A stretch of DNA of 64,000 nucleotides from Pseudomonas fluorescens (lineage in GTDB: Bacteria; Pseudomonadota; Gammaproteobacteria; Pseudomonadales; Pseudomonadaceae): positions 124,001-188,000 of the forward strand of contig NZ_CABVIY010000005.1 of the NCBI RefSeq assembly GCF_902498195.1, written 5' to 3'. The translations under genes were made by a program, and so were the position numbers. The notes under the pieces were generated by a model. It saw only the letters and a program-made list of their open reading frames with translations, did not search any database and had not been told where the DNA came from. How positions within the stretch are numbered: the first letter of the stretch is position 1; each line of letters starts with the position of its first letter. Shown here piece by piece: positions 33,033-41,204 of the stretch.

Positions 33033-34430
33033 TCATTCGTCATCATCGAAGTTATAGCTACCCGGCGCCAGGTTCTCGAATCGGGTGTATTTACCGATGA
33101 ACGCCAACCGGATAAAGCCGATCGGACCGTTCCGCTGCTTGCCGATGATGATCTCGGCAATGCCTTTGTGTTCGGTTTCCGGGTGATACACCTCGTCGCG
33201 GTATACGAACATGATCACGTCGGCGTCCTGCTCGATCGCTCCGGATTCCCGCAAGTCGGAGTTGACCGGGCGCTTGTTCGGCCGCTGCTCCAGGGATCGG
33301 TTGAGCTGGGACAGCGCCACGACCGGGCAATTGAATTCCTTGGCCAGTGCCTTGAGGGACCGGGAAATCTCGGAAATCTCGTTGGTCCGGTTGTCGCCGC
33401 TGGAACCCGGGATCTGCATCAGTTGCAGGTAGTCGATCATGATCAGGCCGACTTCGCCGTGCTCACGCACCAGGCGCCGGGTACGGGCACGCATTTCCGA
33501 CGGGCTGATGCCGGCGGTATCGTCGATGAACAGCTTGCGATCGTTGAGCAGGTTGACCGCCGAAGTGAGGCGTGGCCAGTCGTCGTCTTCCAGCTGGCCG
33601 GAACGCACCTTGGTCTGGTCGATGCGGCCCAGGGACGACAGCATACGCATGATCAGCGATTCGCCTGGCATCTCCAGCGAGTAAACCAGAACGGCCTTCT
33701 CGCTGCGCAGCACGGCGTTTTCCACCAGGTTCATCGCAAAGGTGGTCTTACCCATGGACGGACGGCCGGCGACGATGATCAGGTCGGACGGTTGCAGGCC
33801 GCTGGTCTTCTCGTCGAGGTCGGTGTAGCCGGTGGACAGGCCGGTGATGGCGTTGTCGGTGTTGAACAGGGTGTCGATTCGGTCGATGGCCTTAGTCAGC
33901 AGGTCATTCACGCCCACCGGGCCGCCGGTTTTAGGCCGGGCCTCGGCGATCTGGAAGATCTGCCGTTCGGCTTCATCGAGAATCTCGGCAGCCGTGCGGC
34001 CTTCCGGGTTGAAGGCGCTGTCGGCGATCTCGGTGCTGATGCCGATCAACTGGCGCAGGGTCGCCCGCTCACGAACGATTTGCGCGTAGGCCTTGATGTT
34101 GGCGACGGACGGCGTGTTTTTCGCCAGTTCGCCAAGGTAACCGAGGCCACCGACTTGCGAGGTCTGACCTTCCTTGTCCAGTTGCTCGGACAGGGTCACG
34201 ACGTCGATCGGCATGTTCTGATCGGCCAGTTTGGCGATCGCACGGAAAATCAGGCGGTGGTCATGTCGATAGAAATCGCCGTCGGAGACTTGATCGAGCA
34301 CGCGTTCCCAGGCGTTGTTGTCCAGCATCAGACCACCGAGCACGGCCTGTTCGGCCTCGATGGAATGCGGCGGCACCTTCAGCGCGGCGGTTTGCAGATC
34401 GTATTGCTCGGGAGCGGTAATTTCGTTCAT
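33033..34430 (-). CDS. dnaB: Replicative DNA helicase DnaB
   Basis: The protein is 465 aa. The N-terminal domain (PPHSIEAEQAVLGGLMLDNN) is followed by a linker and a RecA-like motor with Walker A GRPSMGKTT at 222-230 and Walker B LIMIDYLQLMQ. It unwinds DNA at the replication fork as a hexamer. No intein is present. The ATG at 34430 gives the conserved start; an alternative GTG at 34436 adds two residues. It follows rplI on the same strand, with a terminator-like hairpin between, so it may have its own promoter. Confidence 0.96.
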   Translation of the reverse strand: MNEITAPEQYDLQTAALKVPPHSIEAEQAVLGGLMLDNNAWERVLDQVSDGDFYRHDHRLIFRAIAKLADQNMPIDVVTLSEQLDKEGQTSQVGGLGYLGELAKNTPSVANIKAYAQIVRERATLRQLIGISTEIADSAFNPEGRTAAEILDEAERQIFQIAEARPKTGGPVGVNDLLTKAIDRIDTLFNTDNAITGLSTGYTDLDEKTSGLQPSDLIIVAGRPSMGKTTFAMNLVENAVLRSEKAVLVYSLEMPGESLIMRMLSSLGRIDQTKVRSGQLEDDDWPRLTSAVNLLNDRKLFIDDTAGISPSEMRARTRRLVREHGEVGLIMIDYLQLMQIPGSSGDNRTNEISEISRSLKALAKEFNCPVVALSQLNRSLEQRPNKRPVNSDLRESGAIEQDADVIMFVYRDEVYHPETEHKGIAEIIIGKQRNGPIGFIRLAFIGKYTRFENLAPGSYNFDDDE

Positions 34431-34491
34431 GGCCACTTGGTTGTTCAGGAAAAAGCAGGGGTTTAAAAACGGGCGTTACCAGAAAGACAAA

Positions 34492-34520
34492 GGGCACGAC
34501 CTGTAAACAGGATCGTGCCC
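34492..34520 (-). terminator. Terminator after rplI
   Basis: GGGCACGA (34492-34499) pairs with TCGTGCCC (34513-34520), extended inside by CCTGT/ACAGG. On the minus strand it is followed by a T-rich stretch. It lies between rplI and dnaB. Confidence 0.75.
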
Positions 34521-34565
34521 GATGTTACCGGCAAGCACCCGAGGGTGCCAGCCGACAAGTGCTGC

Positions 34566-35012
34566 TTAAGCTGCTACCACGACAACGCGTACGGTGGCTT
34601 CAACTTCGGCGTGCAGGTGCACGGCTACGTCGAATTCACCTACGTTACGGATAGTGCCGTTCGGCAGACGAACTTCGCTTTTTGCAACTTCAACGCCAGA
34701 GGCGGTCAGTGCATCAGCGATGTCGTGGGTGCCGATCGAACCGAACAGCTTGCCTTCGTCACCAGCGGTGGCAGTGATAGTCACTTCCAGCTCAGCCAGT
34801 TGGGCGGCACGGCTTTCAGCCGACGATTTACGGTCTGCTGCAGCTTTTTCCAGCTCAGCGCGACGCTCTTCGAACGCAGCCAGGTTGGCTGGGGTCGCAG
34901 CGGTAGCTTTGCCGTAAGGCAGCAGGTAGTTACGACCGTAACCAGCCTTAACGTTCACTTTGTCACCCAGGTTGCCCAGGTTGGTGACTTTTTCCAGAAG
35001 GATCAGTTGCAT
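34566..35012 (-). CDS. rplI: 50S ribosomal protein L9
   Basis: The protein is 148 aa. The N-terminal L9 signature MQLILLEKVTNLGNLGDKV and GYGRNYLLPYGKA are intact, followed by the long connecting helix and the C-terminal RNA-binding domain (GKLFGSIGTHDIADAL). GAGG precedes the ATG. It ends the rpsF-rpsR-(membrane protein)-rplI cluster. Confidence 0.97.
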   Translation of the reverse strand: MQLILLEKVTNLGNLGDKVNVKAGYGRNYLLPYGKATAATPANLAAFEERRAELEKAAADRKSSAESRAAQLAELEVTITATAGDEGKLFGSIGTHDIADALTASGVEVAKSEVRLPNGTIRNVGEFDVAVHLHAEVEATVRVVVVAA

Positions 35013-35031
35013 GTGAAAATCCTCTTAACTT

Positions 35032-35925
35032 TTAACCTTCACCGTTCGCGTTATCGGGGCCTTTCGACTCCAGACGACCGCGAAAATCAATCAGGCTGTC
35101 GACGATGGCCAAGACCACCAGCAACGGATAGATCAGCTGCATGAACAGCAACAGCGTGACGTACAACCCCACCAGCCAGAACCTGGCCAGTCGCTTTTGC
35201 GCCACCAGCCCGTGAATCAGGGCCAGCCCGGCGAAAACCAGCGGTACGCTGCACAACGGCACAAGCATGGACATCTGGACACCGAGATTCGGTGTCACAA
35301 CCATGCCCGCCAGCAGCAACATCGCGGGCCCCAGCGGGATTCGGACGGCGCGAAACTCGCGACCGAAACCACCGGGGTTGTACAACAACGCCTGCCAGTA
35401 GCGCCCGACAATCAGGCTCAGCACACTGACGATTTGCAACAAGGCCGCAATCAGGCCGGTCAGGATCGGTGCAATCAGGGACGCGAAACGCGCTTGCTCG
35501 TCTACCGACATCTTCTGGTAGACCTCACCGAGTAGCGACGGCATGACTTTGATCAAAGCCTGCGCCAGCATCTCGATCTGGGGACCAAAAGCCGTCCCCA
35601 GCACCACTGAAAACACCACTCCCATCGCTATGCTGACCAGCAGCACGCGGTTCCAGGACTCGCTTGCGCGCAAAACCAACGCAAGGCTCGCAGACCCCAG
35701 CAGCACCAGAAGTGCCCGTGGGTCGTCGGAGTAAAGCCACCAGATCAATGCCGGCAGCAGTCCCAGAGCAAGAACGCCCAGGGCGTCCTTCAATCCGCGC
35801 CGCAGGAGCACGAGGCATCCGGCGGCAGCACCCAACCAATACAACAACGGCAATGCCGCGCATCCAGCCACTACCAGAGTGGCCTGCATACGGCCCCGCA
35901 TGATGAACTCAGCCAAGGCACGCAT
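35032..35925 (-). CDS. DUF2232-type integral membrane protein of the ribosomal cluster
   Basis: The protein is 297 aa, with about eight hydrophobic helices (for example LLYWLGAAAGCLVLL and LVGLYVTLLLFMQLIYPLLV) and a charged C-terminal tail. A gene of this type sits between rpsR and rplI in pseudomonads. Distant relatives (YybS/DUF2232) are also near rplI in Firmicutes. The function is unknown. It is 36 bp from rpsR and 19 bp from rplI, so it is very likely co-transcribed with them. Confidence 0.85.
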   Translation of the reverse strand: MRALAEFIMRGRMQATLVVAGCAALPLLYWLGAAAGCLVLLRRGLKDALGVLALGLLPALIWWLYSDDPRALLVLLGSASLALVLRASESWNRVLLVSIAMGVVFSVVLGTAFGPQIEMLAQALIKVMPSLLGEVYQKMSVDEQARFASLIAPILTGLIAALLQIVSVLSLIVGRYWQALLYNPGGFGREFRAVRIPLGPAMLLLAGMVVTPNLGVQMSMLVPLCSVPLVFAGLALIHGLVAQKRLARFWLVGLYVTLLLFMQLIYPLLVVLAIVDSLIDFRGRLESKGPDNANGEG

Positions 35926-35961
35926 ACATTCAATCCTTTGCTACGTGTCGACTGCCCGGTC

Positions 35962-36192
35962 TCAGCGGCCGTGGCTGTCGGTGTAGGCCAGCAGGGCCAG
36001 GAAGCGGGCGCGCTTGATAGCGGTGGCCAGCTGACGCTGATAACGAGCTTTGGTACCGGTGATGCGGCTTGGAACGATTTTGCCGGTCTCGGATACATAG
36101 GCTTTCAGAGTGTTGAGATCTTTGTAATCGATCTCTTTCACGTCTTCAGCGGTGAAGCGGCAGAATTTACGACGACGGAAGAAACGTGCCAT
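35962..36192 (-). CDS. rpsR: 30S ribosomal protein S18
   Basis: The protein is 76 aa. [20 protein letters not shown] and the C-terminal [20 protein letters not shown] are diagnostic of S18. It binds S6 in the small subunit, and the gene lies 28 bp after rpsF. The single cysteine in RKFCRF is the usual one rather than a zinc ribbon. Confidence 0.98.
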
Positions 36193-36220
36193 TTGATAGG
36201 CTCCTTAAAAGGTCCGTGGA

Positions 36221-36643
36221 TTACTCGTCAGCGTTATCGCTGTTGTCGCTGTCATCACTGTCAACGCCTTCAGCGTCGGAGTGCTCAGGACGGTCGCGAC
36301 GCTCACGGCGCTCACTGCGGTTTTCTTCAGCCTTGAGCATCTCGGATTGGCCGGTAACGGCTTCTTCGCGACGGATGACCAGGTTACGGATCACTGCATC
36401 GTTGTAGCGGAAGTTGTCTTCCAGCTCGGCCAGGGCCTTGCCGGTGCACTCAACGTTCAGCATCACGTAGTGAGCCTTGTGAACATTGTTGATTGCGTAG
36501 GCCAGTTGACGACGGCCCCAATCTTCCAGACGGTGGATTTTGCCGCCGTCTTCTTCGATCAGCTTGGTGTAACGCTCAACCATGCCGCCGACTTGCTCGC
36601 TTTGATCCGGGTGGACCAAAAAGATGATTTCGTAATGACGCAT
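36221..36643 (-). CDS. rpsF: 30S ribosomal protein S6
   Basis: The protein is 140 aa. The N-terminal MRHYEIIFLVHPDQSEQV and the WGRRQLAYAINN region are typical. The C-terminal 35 residues are a charged, disordered extension rich in Asp and Ser (DSDDSDNSDNADE), where glutamates are often added after translation by RimK in other bacteria. Whether RimK acts on it here is not shown. It is the first gene of the S6-S18-L9 cluster. Confidence 0.97.
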   Translation of the reverse strand: MRHYEIIFLVHPDQSEQVGGMVERYTKLIEEDGGKIHRLEDWGRRQLAYAINNVHKAHYVMLNVECTGKALAELEDNFRYNDAVIRNLVIRREEAVTGQSEMLKAEENRSERRERRDRPEHSDAEGVDSDDSDNSDNADE

Positions 36644-36700
36644 GAATGCTCCTTACGGGTTGTAGCCTGCCGCTCAAAAGCGGTCAGACAAGGAGTGAAT
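36644..36700 (-). promoter_or_regulatory. rpsF: Possible S6:S18 autoregulatory leader of rpsF
   Basis: The 5' leader on the minus strand contains the hairpin GACCGCTTTTGAGCGGCAGG followed by CTACAACCCGTAAGGAG and the ATG. A CCG next to a stem is the hallmark of the known S6:S18-binding leader. The match here is by eye and weak, so it is offered as a candidate only. Confidence 0.3.
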
Positions 36701-36843
36701 GACACTAATGGACTTGCGTGGGTAAGGCACATGCGTGCCTGCCGTCACAGCAAGGGGCGCAATTGTAGAGAAGGGACTGCGCAGGCGCAAGGCAATTGGT
36801 GATTATTTGAACAGCCACCAATCCTTGCCCATACACAAAACAC

Positions 36844-36933
36844 TGTGGGAGCGGGCTTGCTCGCGAATACGATTACTCATCCAGCATTTCTGCTGAATGA
36901 CACACCGCTTTCGCGGGCAAGCCCGCTCCCACA
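36844..36933. repeat. REP inverted pair A9
   Basis: TGTGGGAGCGGGCTTGCTCG (from 36844) and an inverted copy, GCTTTCGCGGGCAAGCCCGC, ending at 36933. The right arm carries the GGGCAAG variant and the left the usual one. It ends 18 bp before the rlmB stop codon. Confidence 0.9.
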
Positions 36934-36950
36934 ACTGGATCGTGTTCGGC

Positions 36951-37712
36951 TTATGACTTTTTGGTCGCCGCTTTTACGCCACGCTGGCGCAAGGCTTCGA
37001 ACAGGCAAACGCCGGTCGCTACGGAAACGTTCAGACTGCTGACGCTGCCCGCCATCGGCAGGCGCACCAGGTAGTCACACAGGTCGCGGGTCAGGCGACG
37101 CATGCCGCTGCCTTCTGCGCCCATGATCAGGATGGTCGGGCCGGTCAGGTCCTGATCGTAAAGACTCACTTCCGCCTCGCCCGCCGTACCGACAACCCAC
37201 AAGCCACGCTGCTTGAGCTTTTCCAGGGTGCGCGCCAGGTTAGTCACGGCGACCAGCGGAATGACTTCTGCAGCGCCACAGGCAACTTTCCGGACAGTCG
37301 GCGTCAACGTCGCGGACTTGTCCTTCGGTACGATCACCGCCAGCGCACCCGCCGCATCGGCGGAACGCAGGCAGGCACCCAGGTTGTGAGGATCGGTCAC
37401 GCCGTCGAGCACCAGCAGCAGCGGCGCCCCCTCGGTGCGATCGAGCAGCTCGTCGAGCATCGCCTCGCCCCAGACCTGGCTCGGACTGACGTCCGCCACC
37501 ACGCCCTGATGCACGCCTTCTACCCAGGCATCCATCTCGCGACGCTCGGCCTGACCGACCTGGACACGATTTTCGTTGGCCAGCTCGATCAGCGTCTGCA
37601 CCCGCGGATCACTGCGGCCTTCGGCCAGCCAGATCTGCTTGACGCGTTTCGGGTGATGACGCAACAACGCTTCTACTGCATGCACGCCGTAGATTTTTTC
37701 CAACTGACTCAT
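36951..37712 (-). CDS. rlmB: 23S rRNA (guanosine-2'-O-)-methyltransferase RlmB
   Basis: The protein is 253 aa, a SPOUT-class enzyme. N-terminal EKIYGVHAVEALL is the substrate-binding domain; LDGVTDPHNLGACLRSADAA, LIMGAEGSGMRRL and MAGSVSSLNVSVATGVCLFE form the knotted SAM site. It methylates G2251 (E. coli numbering) in 23S rRNA. Its ATG overlaps the rnr stop by four bases (ATGA), so it is coupled to RNase R. Confidence 0.96.
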   Translation of the reverse strand: MSQLEKIYGVHAVEALLRHHPKRVKQIWLAEGRSDPRVQTLIELANENRVQVGQAERREMDAWVEGVHQGVVADVSPSQVWGEAMLDELLDRTEGAPLLLVLDGVTDPHNLGACLRSADAAGALAVIVPKDKSATLTPTVRKVACGAAEVIPLVAVTNLARTLEKLKQRGLWVVGTAGEAEVSLYDQDLTGPTILIMGAEGSGMRRLTRDLCDYLVRLPMAGSVSSLNVSVATGVCLFEALRQRGVKAATKKS

Positions 37713-40345
37713 GGCTTGGCCTTAGGTTTACGCGCCCCACCACTCTTGGCTGGGGCCGAGCCCGCTTTGGGCGGGCCTTTACGATGTTTGCTCGGTTTGG
37801 CTGGTTTGCCGCCGACTGCCTTGTCAGGCGCCGACCGTCCGGTCTTTCCCGCAGACGCCGCTTTACCGCCGCTTTTCGCATCGGCCAGCAACGCCTTTTT
37901 CATTTCACGACTTTTGCGCACTTCGGCGTTTTTCGCCGCTGCATCACTCGGGCGATAAGCTTCGACAGCCTTTTCCTTGGCAGGACGACGACCAGCTTTC
38001 GCCGGCGCCGGCTCTGCGGCTGTTTTCGCGGACGCGGCCGCTGGAGCCGTTGTCTCGGTACCGCGCTTTTTACGACCGATCGGCGCGCTGAGTGTCTGCT
38101 CGGCCATCTCGAAGTCGATCTTGCGCTCGTCGAGGTCGACGCGCATGACGCGCACTTCAACGGTATCGCCAAGACGGAAGCTGCGACCGGTACGCTCACC
38201 GGCCAGGCGATGGTGCACAGGATCGAAGTGGTAGTAATCGCCCGGCAGCGCGGTGACGTGCACCAGGCCTTCGACGTAGATGTCTGTCAGCTCGACGAAC
38301 AGGCCGAAACCGGTGACTGCGGTGATCACACCCGGGAACGATTCGCCCACGCGATCTTTCATAAACTCGCACTTGAGCCAGTTCACGACATCGCGGGTCG
38401 CCTCGTCGGCACGCCGTTCGCTCATCGAGCACTGCTCGCCGAGCTGCTCCAGGGCCGCCTCGTCGTACGGATAGATACGCGCCTTCGGAATGGTCATCGC
38501 ACCGGCACGGCGAACGTGCGGGGTGTCCTGCTTGGAATGGATCACGCTGCGGATCGCCCGGTGCGTGAGCAGGTCCGGGTAACGGCGGATCGGCGAGGTG
38601 AAGTGGGTGTAAGCCTCGTAATTCAGGCCGAAGTGGCCCTGGTTATCGGCGCTGTACACCGCCTGGCTCAACGAGCGCAGCATGACGGTCTGGATCAGGT
38701 GGAAATCCGGACGATCCTTGATACCGGCCAGCAGGGCCTGGTAATCCTTCGGCGACGGGCCATCCTTGCCTTTGTGCAGGGACAGACCCAACTCGCCAAG
38801 GAAGGCGCGCAGTTTTTCCAGACGCTCTGGCGGCGGGCCATCGTGAACGCGATACAGGGCCGGAATTTCGTGCTTCTTCAGGAATTCCGCGGTGGCCACG
38901 TTGGCCGCCAGCATGCATTCCTCGATCAGCTTGTGCGCATCGTTGCGCACAGTCGGCCGAATTTCGGCGATCTTGCGCTCGGAGCCGAAGATGATCCGGG
39001 TTTCCTGGGTTTCGAAATCGATCGCACCCCGTACATGACGAGCAGCCAGCAACACCTTGTACAGCGCGTACAGCTGCTTGAGGTGCGGCACGACGTCACT
39101 GTACTCGCCACGCAACTTGCGGGCCTCAGTGACTTTCGGCGTTTCGAGCATGGCGCTGACCTTGTTGTAGGTCAGGCGCGCATGGGAGTGGATCACCGCT
39201 TCGTAGAAGCAGTAGTCCGTCATTTCGCCGGACTTGGAGATGGTCATCTCACAAACCATGGCCAGACGATCAACCTGCGGGTTCAGCGAGCACAGGCCGT
39301 TGGACAACTGCTCTGGGAGCATCGGGATCACGCGCTCGGGGAAATACACCGAGTTGCCGCGCACCTGGGCCTCGGCATCCAGTGCCGAACCGAGTTTCAC
39401 GTAGCTGGAAACGTCGGCAATCGCCACGTACAACTTCCAGCCGCCGGAGAACAGGCGCAACTTGCCTGGACGGGCTTCGCAGTAAACGGCGTCATCGAAG
39501 TCGCGGGCATCTTCGCCGTCGATGGTGACGAACGGCAGATGACGCAAGTCGATGCGCTTCTCTTTGTCTTTCTCTTCGACTTCCGGCTTGAGCTTGCCGG
39601 CTTCCTTGAGCACCGCATCCGGCCAGACGTGAGGAATGTCATACGTACGCAGGGCGACGTCGATTTCCATGCCCGGCGCCATGTAGTTACCCACGACTTC
39701 AACCACGTCGCCTTGCGGCTGGAAGCGTGGCGTCGGCCAGTGAGTGATCTTAACTTCGACGAACTGGCCGATCTGGGCGTTGGCGTTGCGGCCCGGCGTC
39801 ACCAGCACTTCCTGCTGGATCTTCGGATTGTCCGCGACGACGAAACCGATTCCGCCTTCTTCGAAGTAACGACCGACGATGCTTTCGTGAGCACGGGACA
39901 CCACTTCGACAATCATGCCTTCGCGGCGACCGCGACGGTCCAGGCCGGACACACGGGCCAGGGCACGGTCACCGTCGAACACCAGGCGCATTTGCGCCGG
40001 GCTCATGAACAGGTCATCGCTGCCGTCGTCCGGAACCAGGAAGCCGAAACCGTCACGGTGGCCGCTGATGCGCCCAAGGATCAGGTCGAGTTTGTCCACC
40101 GGAGCATAAGTGCCGCGACGGGTATAAATGAGTTGAGCATCGCGCTCCATGGCGCGCAGGCGGCGGCGCAGGGCTTCGATCTGGTCTTCTGTGGTCAGAC
40201 CAAACTCTTCGACCAGTTGCTCGCGGTTAGCAGGCGAACCCCGATCAGCAAGATGCTGAAGGATCAGTTCGCGGCTAGGAATGGGGTTTTCATATTTTTC
40301 CGCTTCACGAGCGGCCTCGGGATCGAGGGACTGCCAATCGGCCAT
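37709..40345 (-). CDS. rnr: Ribonuclease R
   Basis: The protein is 878 aa, long for the family because of a lysine/alanine-rich C-terminal tail of about 140 residues. The order is helix-turn-helix (REQLVEEFGLTTEDQIEALR), cold-shock domains, the RNB catalytic domain (TIDGEDARDFDDAVYCEA with the metal-binding aspartates), an S1 domain (GESFPGVITAVTGFGLFVEL), then the basic tail. It is a 3'-to-5' exoribonuclease for structured RNA. AAGGTGA precedes the ATG. It starts an rnr-rlmB operon and is divergent from the tRNA-Leu units. Confidence 0.95.
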   Translation of the reverse strand: MADWQSLDPEAAREAEKYENPIPSRELILQHLADRGSPANREQLVEEFGLTTEDQIEALRRRLRAMERDAQLIYTRRGTYAPVDKLDLILGRISGHRDGFGFLVPDDGSDDLFMSPAQMRLVFDGDRALARVSGLDRRGRREGMIVEVVSRAHESIVGRYFEEGGIGFVVADNPKIQQEVLVTPGRNANAQIGQFVEVKITHWPTPRFQPQGDVVEVVGNYMAPGMEIDVALRTYDIPHVWPDAVLKEAGKLKPEVEEKDKEKRIDLRHLPFVTIDGEDARDFDDAVYCEARPGKLRLFSGGWKLYVAIADVSSYVKLGSALDAEAQVRGNSVYFPERVIPMLPEQLSNGLCSLNPQVDRLAMVCEMTISKSGEMTDYCFYEAVIHSHARLTYNKVSAMLETPKVTEARKLRGEYSDVVPHLKQLYALYKVLLAARHVRGAIDFETQETRIIFGSERKIAEIRPTVRNDAHKLIEECMLAANVATAEFLKKHEIPALYRVHDGPPPERLEKLRAFLGELGLSLHKGKDGPSPKDYQALLAGIKDRPDFHLIQTVMLRSLSQAVYSADNQGHFGLNYEAYTHFTSPIRRYPDLLTHRAIRSVIHSKQDTPHVRRAGAMTIPKARIYPYDEAALEQLGEQCSMSERRADEATRDVVNWLKCEFMKDRVGESFPGVITAVTGFGLFVELTDIYVEGLVHVTALPGDYYHFDPVHHRLAGERTGRSFRLGDTVEVRVMRVDLDERKIDFEMAEQTLSAPIGRKKRGTETTAPAAASAKTAAEPAPAKAGRRPAKEKAVEAYRPSDAAAKNAEVRKSREMKKALLADAKSGGKAASAGKTGRSAPDKAVGGKPAKPSKHRKGPPKAGSAPAKSGGARKPKAKP

Positions 40346-40506
40346 TAGAGAGTTTTCACCTTGTCTATATACGGGTTAGTTTGGCATAGGCGTAATGAAA
40401 CGGGAAATTTCAGGCTAAGACGCCCCTTCTAAAGCACTGTATCGACCTCTCAAAGCTGATTTGCAGACCACTGGTAAAATTTTCCAGGTTTTTTTGATTC
40501 CAGGGG

Positions 40507-40535
40507 TTTACAGTTAAAAAGACGCTCCGTATAGT
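40507..40535 (+). promoter_or_regulatory. Promoter of tRNA-Leu copy 1
   Basis: -35 TTTACA at 40507-40512 and -10 TATAGT at 40530-40535, spaced by 17 bp, followed by GC-rich sequence. Transcription would start about 30 bp before the tRNA. The same layout precedes copy 2. Confidence 0.75.
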
Positions 40536-40570
40536 GCGCGCCATCGACGACGGACAACGTTGCCGATACT

Positions 40571-40657
40571 GCCCAGATGGTGAAATTGGTAGACACGCCA
40601 GCTTCAGGTGCTGGTGACCGCAAGGTCGTGGAAGTTCGAGTCTTCTTCTGGGCACCA
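40571..40657 (+). tRNA. tRNA-Leu (anticodon CAG), copy 1
   Basis: 87 nt including an encoded CCA. The acceptor stem GCCCAGA pairs with TCTGGGC, and the anticodon stem CCAGC/GCTGG encloses the loop TTCAGGT, giving CAG, which reads CUG, a heavily used leucine codon in GC-rich pseudomonads. The long variable arm (TGACCGCAAGGTCGT) marks a class II tRNA. It has its own promoter and terminator. Confidence 0.96.
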
Positions 40658-40696
40658 ATTCCGAGCTTGAGATTAGATCAATTTCAAGGCTCACAC

Positions 40697-40720
40697 AAAA
40701 CCCGCGAAAGCGGGTTTTTT
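40697..40720 (+). terminator. Terminator of tRNA-Leu copy 1
   Basis: AAAACCCGC (40697-40705) pairs with GCGGGTTTT (40710-40718) around GAAA and ends in TTTTTT. It lies 39 bp past the tRNA. Confidence 0.88.
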
Positions 40721-40759
40721 GCATTCTGGCCCTCAGATTTAATAATTTTAAATCAGGGG

Positions 40760-40788
40760 TTTACAGACAAAAATACTCTCCGTATAGT
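40760..40788 (+). promoter_or_regulatory. Promoter of tRNA-Leu copy 2
   Basis: -35 TTTACA at 40760-40765 and -10 TATAGT at 40783-40788, again with a 17-bp spacer. CTCCGTATAGTGCG around the -10 is identical to copy 1. Confidence 0.75.
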
Positions 40789-40823
40789 GCGCCACATCAA
40801 CAGCGGCAACGCTGAAGATGAAT

Positions 40824-40910
40824 GCCCAGATGGTGAAATTGGTAGACACGCCAGCTTCAGGTGCTGGTGACCGCAAGGTCGTGGAAGTTCGAGTCTTCTT
40901 CTGGGCACCA
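40824..40910 (+). tRNA. tRNA-Leu (anticodon CAG), copy 2
   Basis: The 87-nt sequence is the same as copy 1 throughout, including the encoded CCA and CAG anticodon. The duplicated unit runs from promoter to terminator, with different sequence in the leader and the 3' spacer. Confidence 0.96.
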
Positions 40911-40945
40911 ATTCAAATTCAAGGTTACGGCCTTGGATTTCACAG

Positions 40946-40967
40946 AAACCCGCGAAAGCGGGTTTTT
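40946..40967 (+). terminator. Terminator of tRNA-Leu copy 2
   Basis: AAACCCGC pairs with GCGGGTTT around GAAA, followed by TT, 36 bp past the tRNA. It is nearly the same as the copy 1 terminator. Confidence 0.85.
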
Positions 40968-41012
40968 GCGTTTACGGCGCTTGAAAAACTCCCGAGCCTT
41001 TCGACGCGGCTT

Positions 41013-41110
41013 CTGTAGGAGCTGCCGAAGGCTGCGATCTTTTGATCTCCAGCGATACCAGCCCCCCCACCGTCAACATCAAAAAGATCGCAGCCTTCGG
41101 CAGCTCCTAC
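41013..41110. repeat. Family B inverted repeat, copy B3
   Basis: CTGTAGGAGCTGCCGAAGGC (from 41013) runs into GCGATCTTTTGATC; the inverted arm, AAAGATCGCAGCCTTCGGCA, ends at 41110. The loop is about 38 nt. It lies between the tRNA terminator and the iron-transport promoter. Confidence 0.9.
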
Positions 41111-41148
41111 CAAAACCCTACCCATCTCGCAAGGCGCATTTGAGAACC

Positions 41149-41167
41149 AATATCGTTTATCATTGTT
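41149..41167 (-). promoter_or_regulatory. Possible Fur box
   Basis: On the minus strand AACAATGATAAACGATATT matches 13 of 19 bases of GATAATGATAATCATTATC, with the central AATGATAA exact. It lies 38-56 bp upstream of the iron-binding protein gene. Iron repression of this operon is expected from the family, so the site is credible but not proven. Confidence 0.45.
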
Positions 41168-41204
41168 GCAAGTTTTTGCAATGCGACTGTGAGGAACCCT
41201 GCGA

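Larger units (their letters stand above)
36644..36950. other. Intergenic region between rlmB and rpsF
   Basis: These 307 bp hold the rpsF leader and promoter at the right end of the minus-strand gene, REP pair A9, and nothing else that I can support. Confidence 0.5.

Noticed and set aside
33168..34466. A 432-codon open frame opposite dnaB
   Set aside because: Shadow of a conserved gene, no start signal or domain.
37784..40348. An 854-codon open frame on the plus strand opposite rnr
   Set aside because: It is in exact codon register with rnr, so it stays open simply because rnr uses no TTA, CTA or TCA codons, which are rare in this GC-rich genome. No ribosome site or recognisable protein.
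40410..40724. A 104-codon minus-strand frame across tRNA-Leu copy 1
   Set aside because: It is the antisense of a tRNA and its flanks; the RRRLELPRPCGHQ-type sequence is a well-known false annotation from antisense tRNA-Leu.
40571..40967. Integration site of a mobile element at the tRNA-Leu genes
   Set aside because: No integrase and no direct repeat of a tRNA 3' end; the two copies are complete units with their own promoters.
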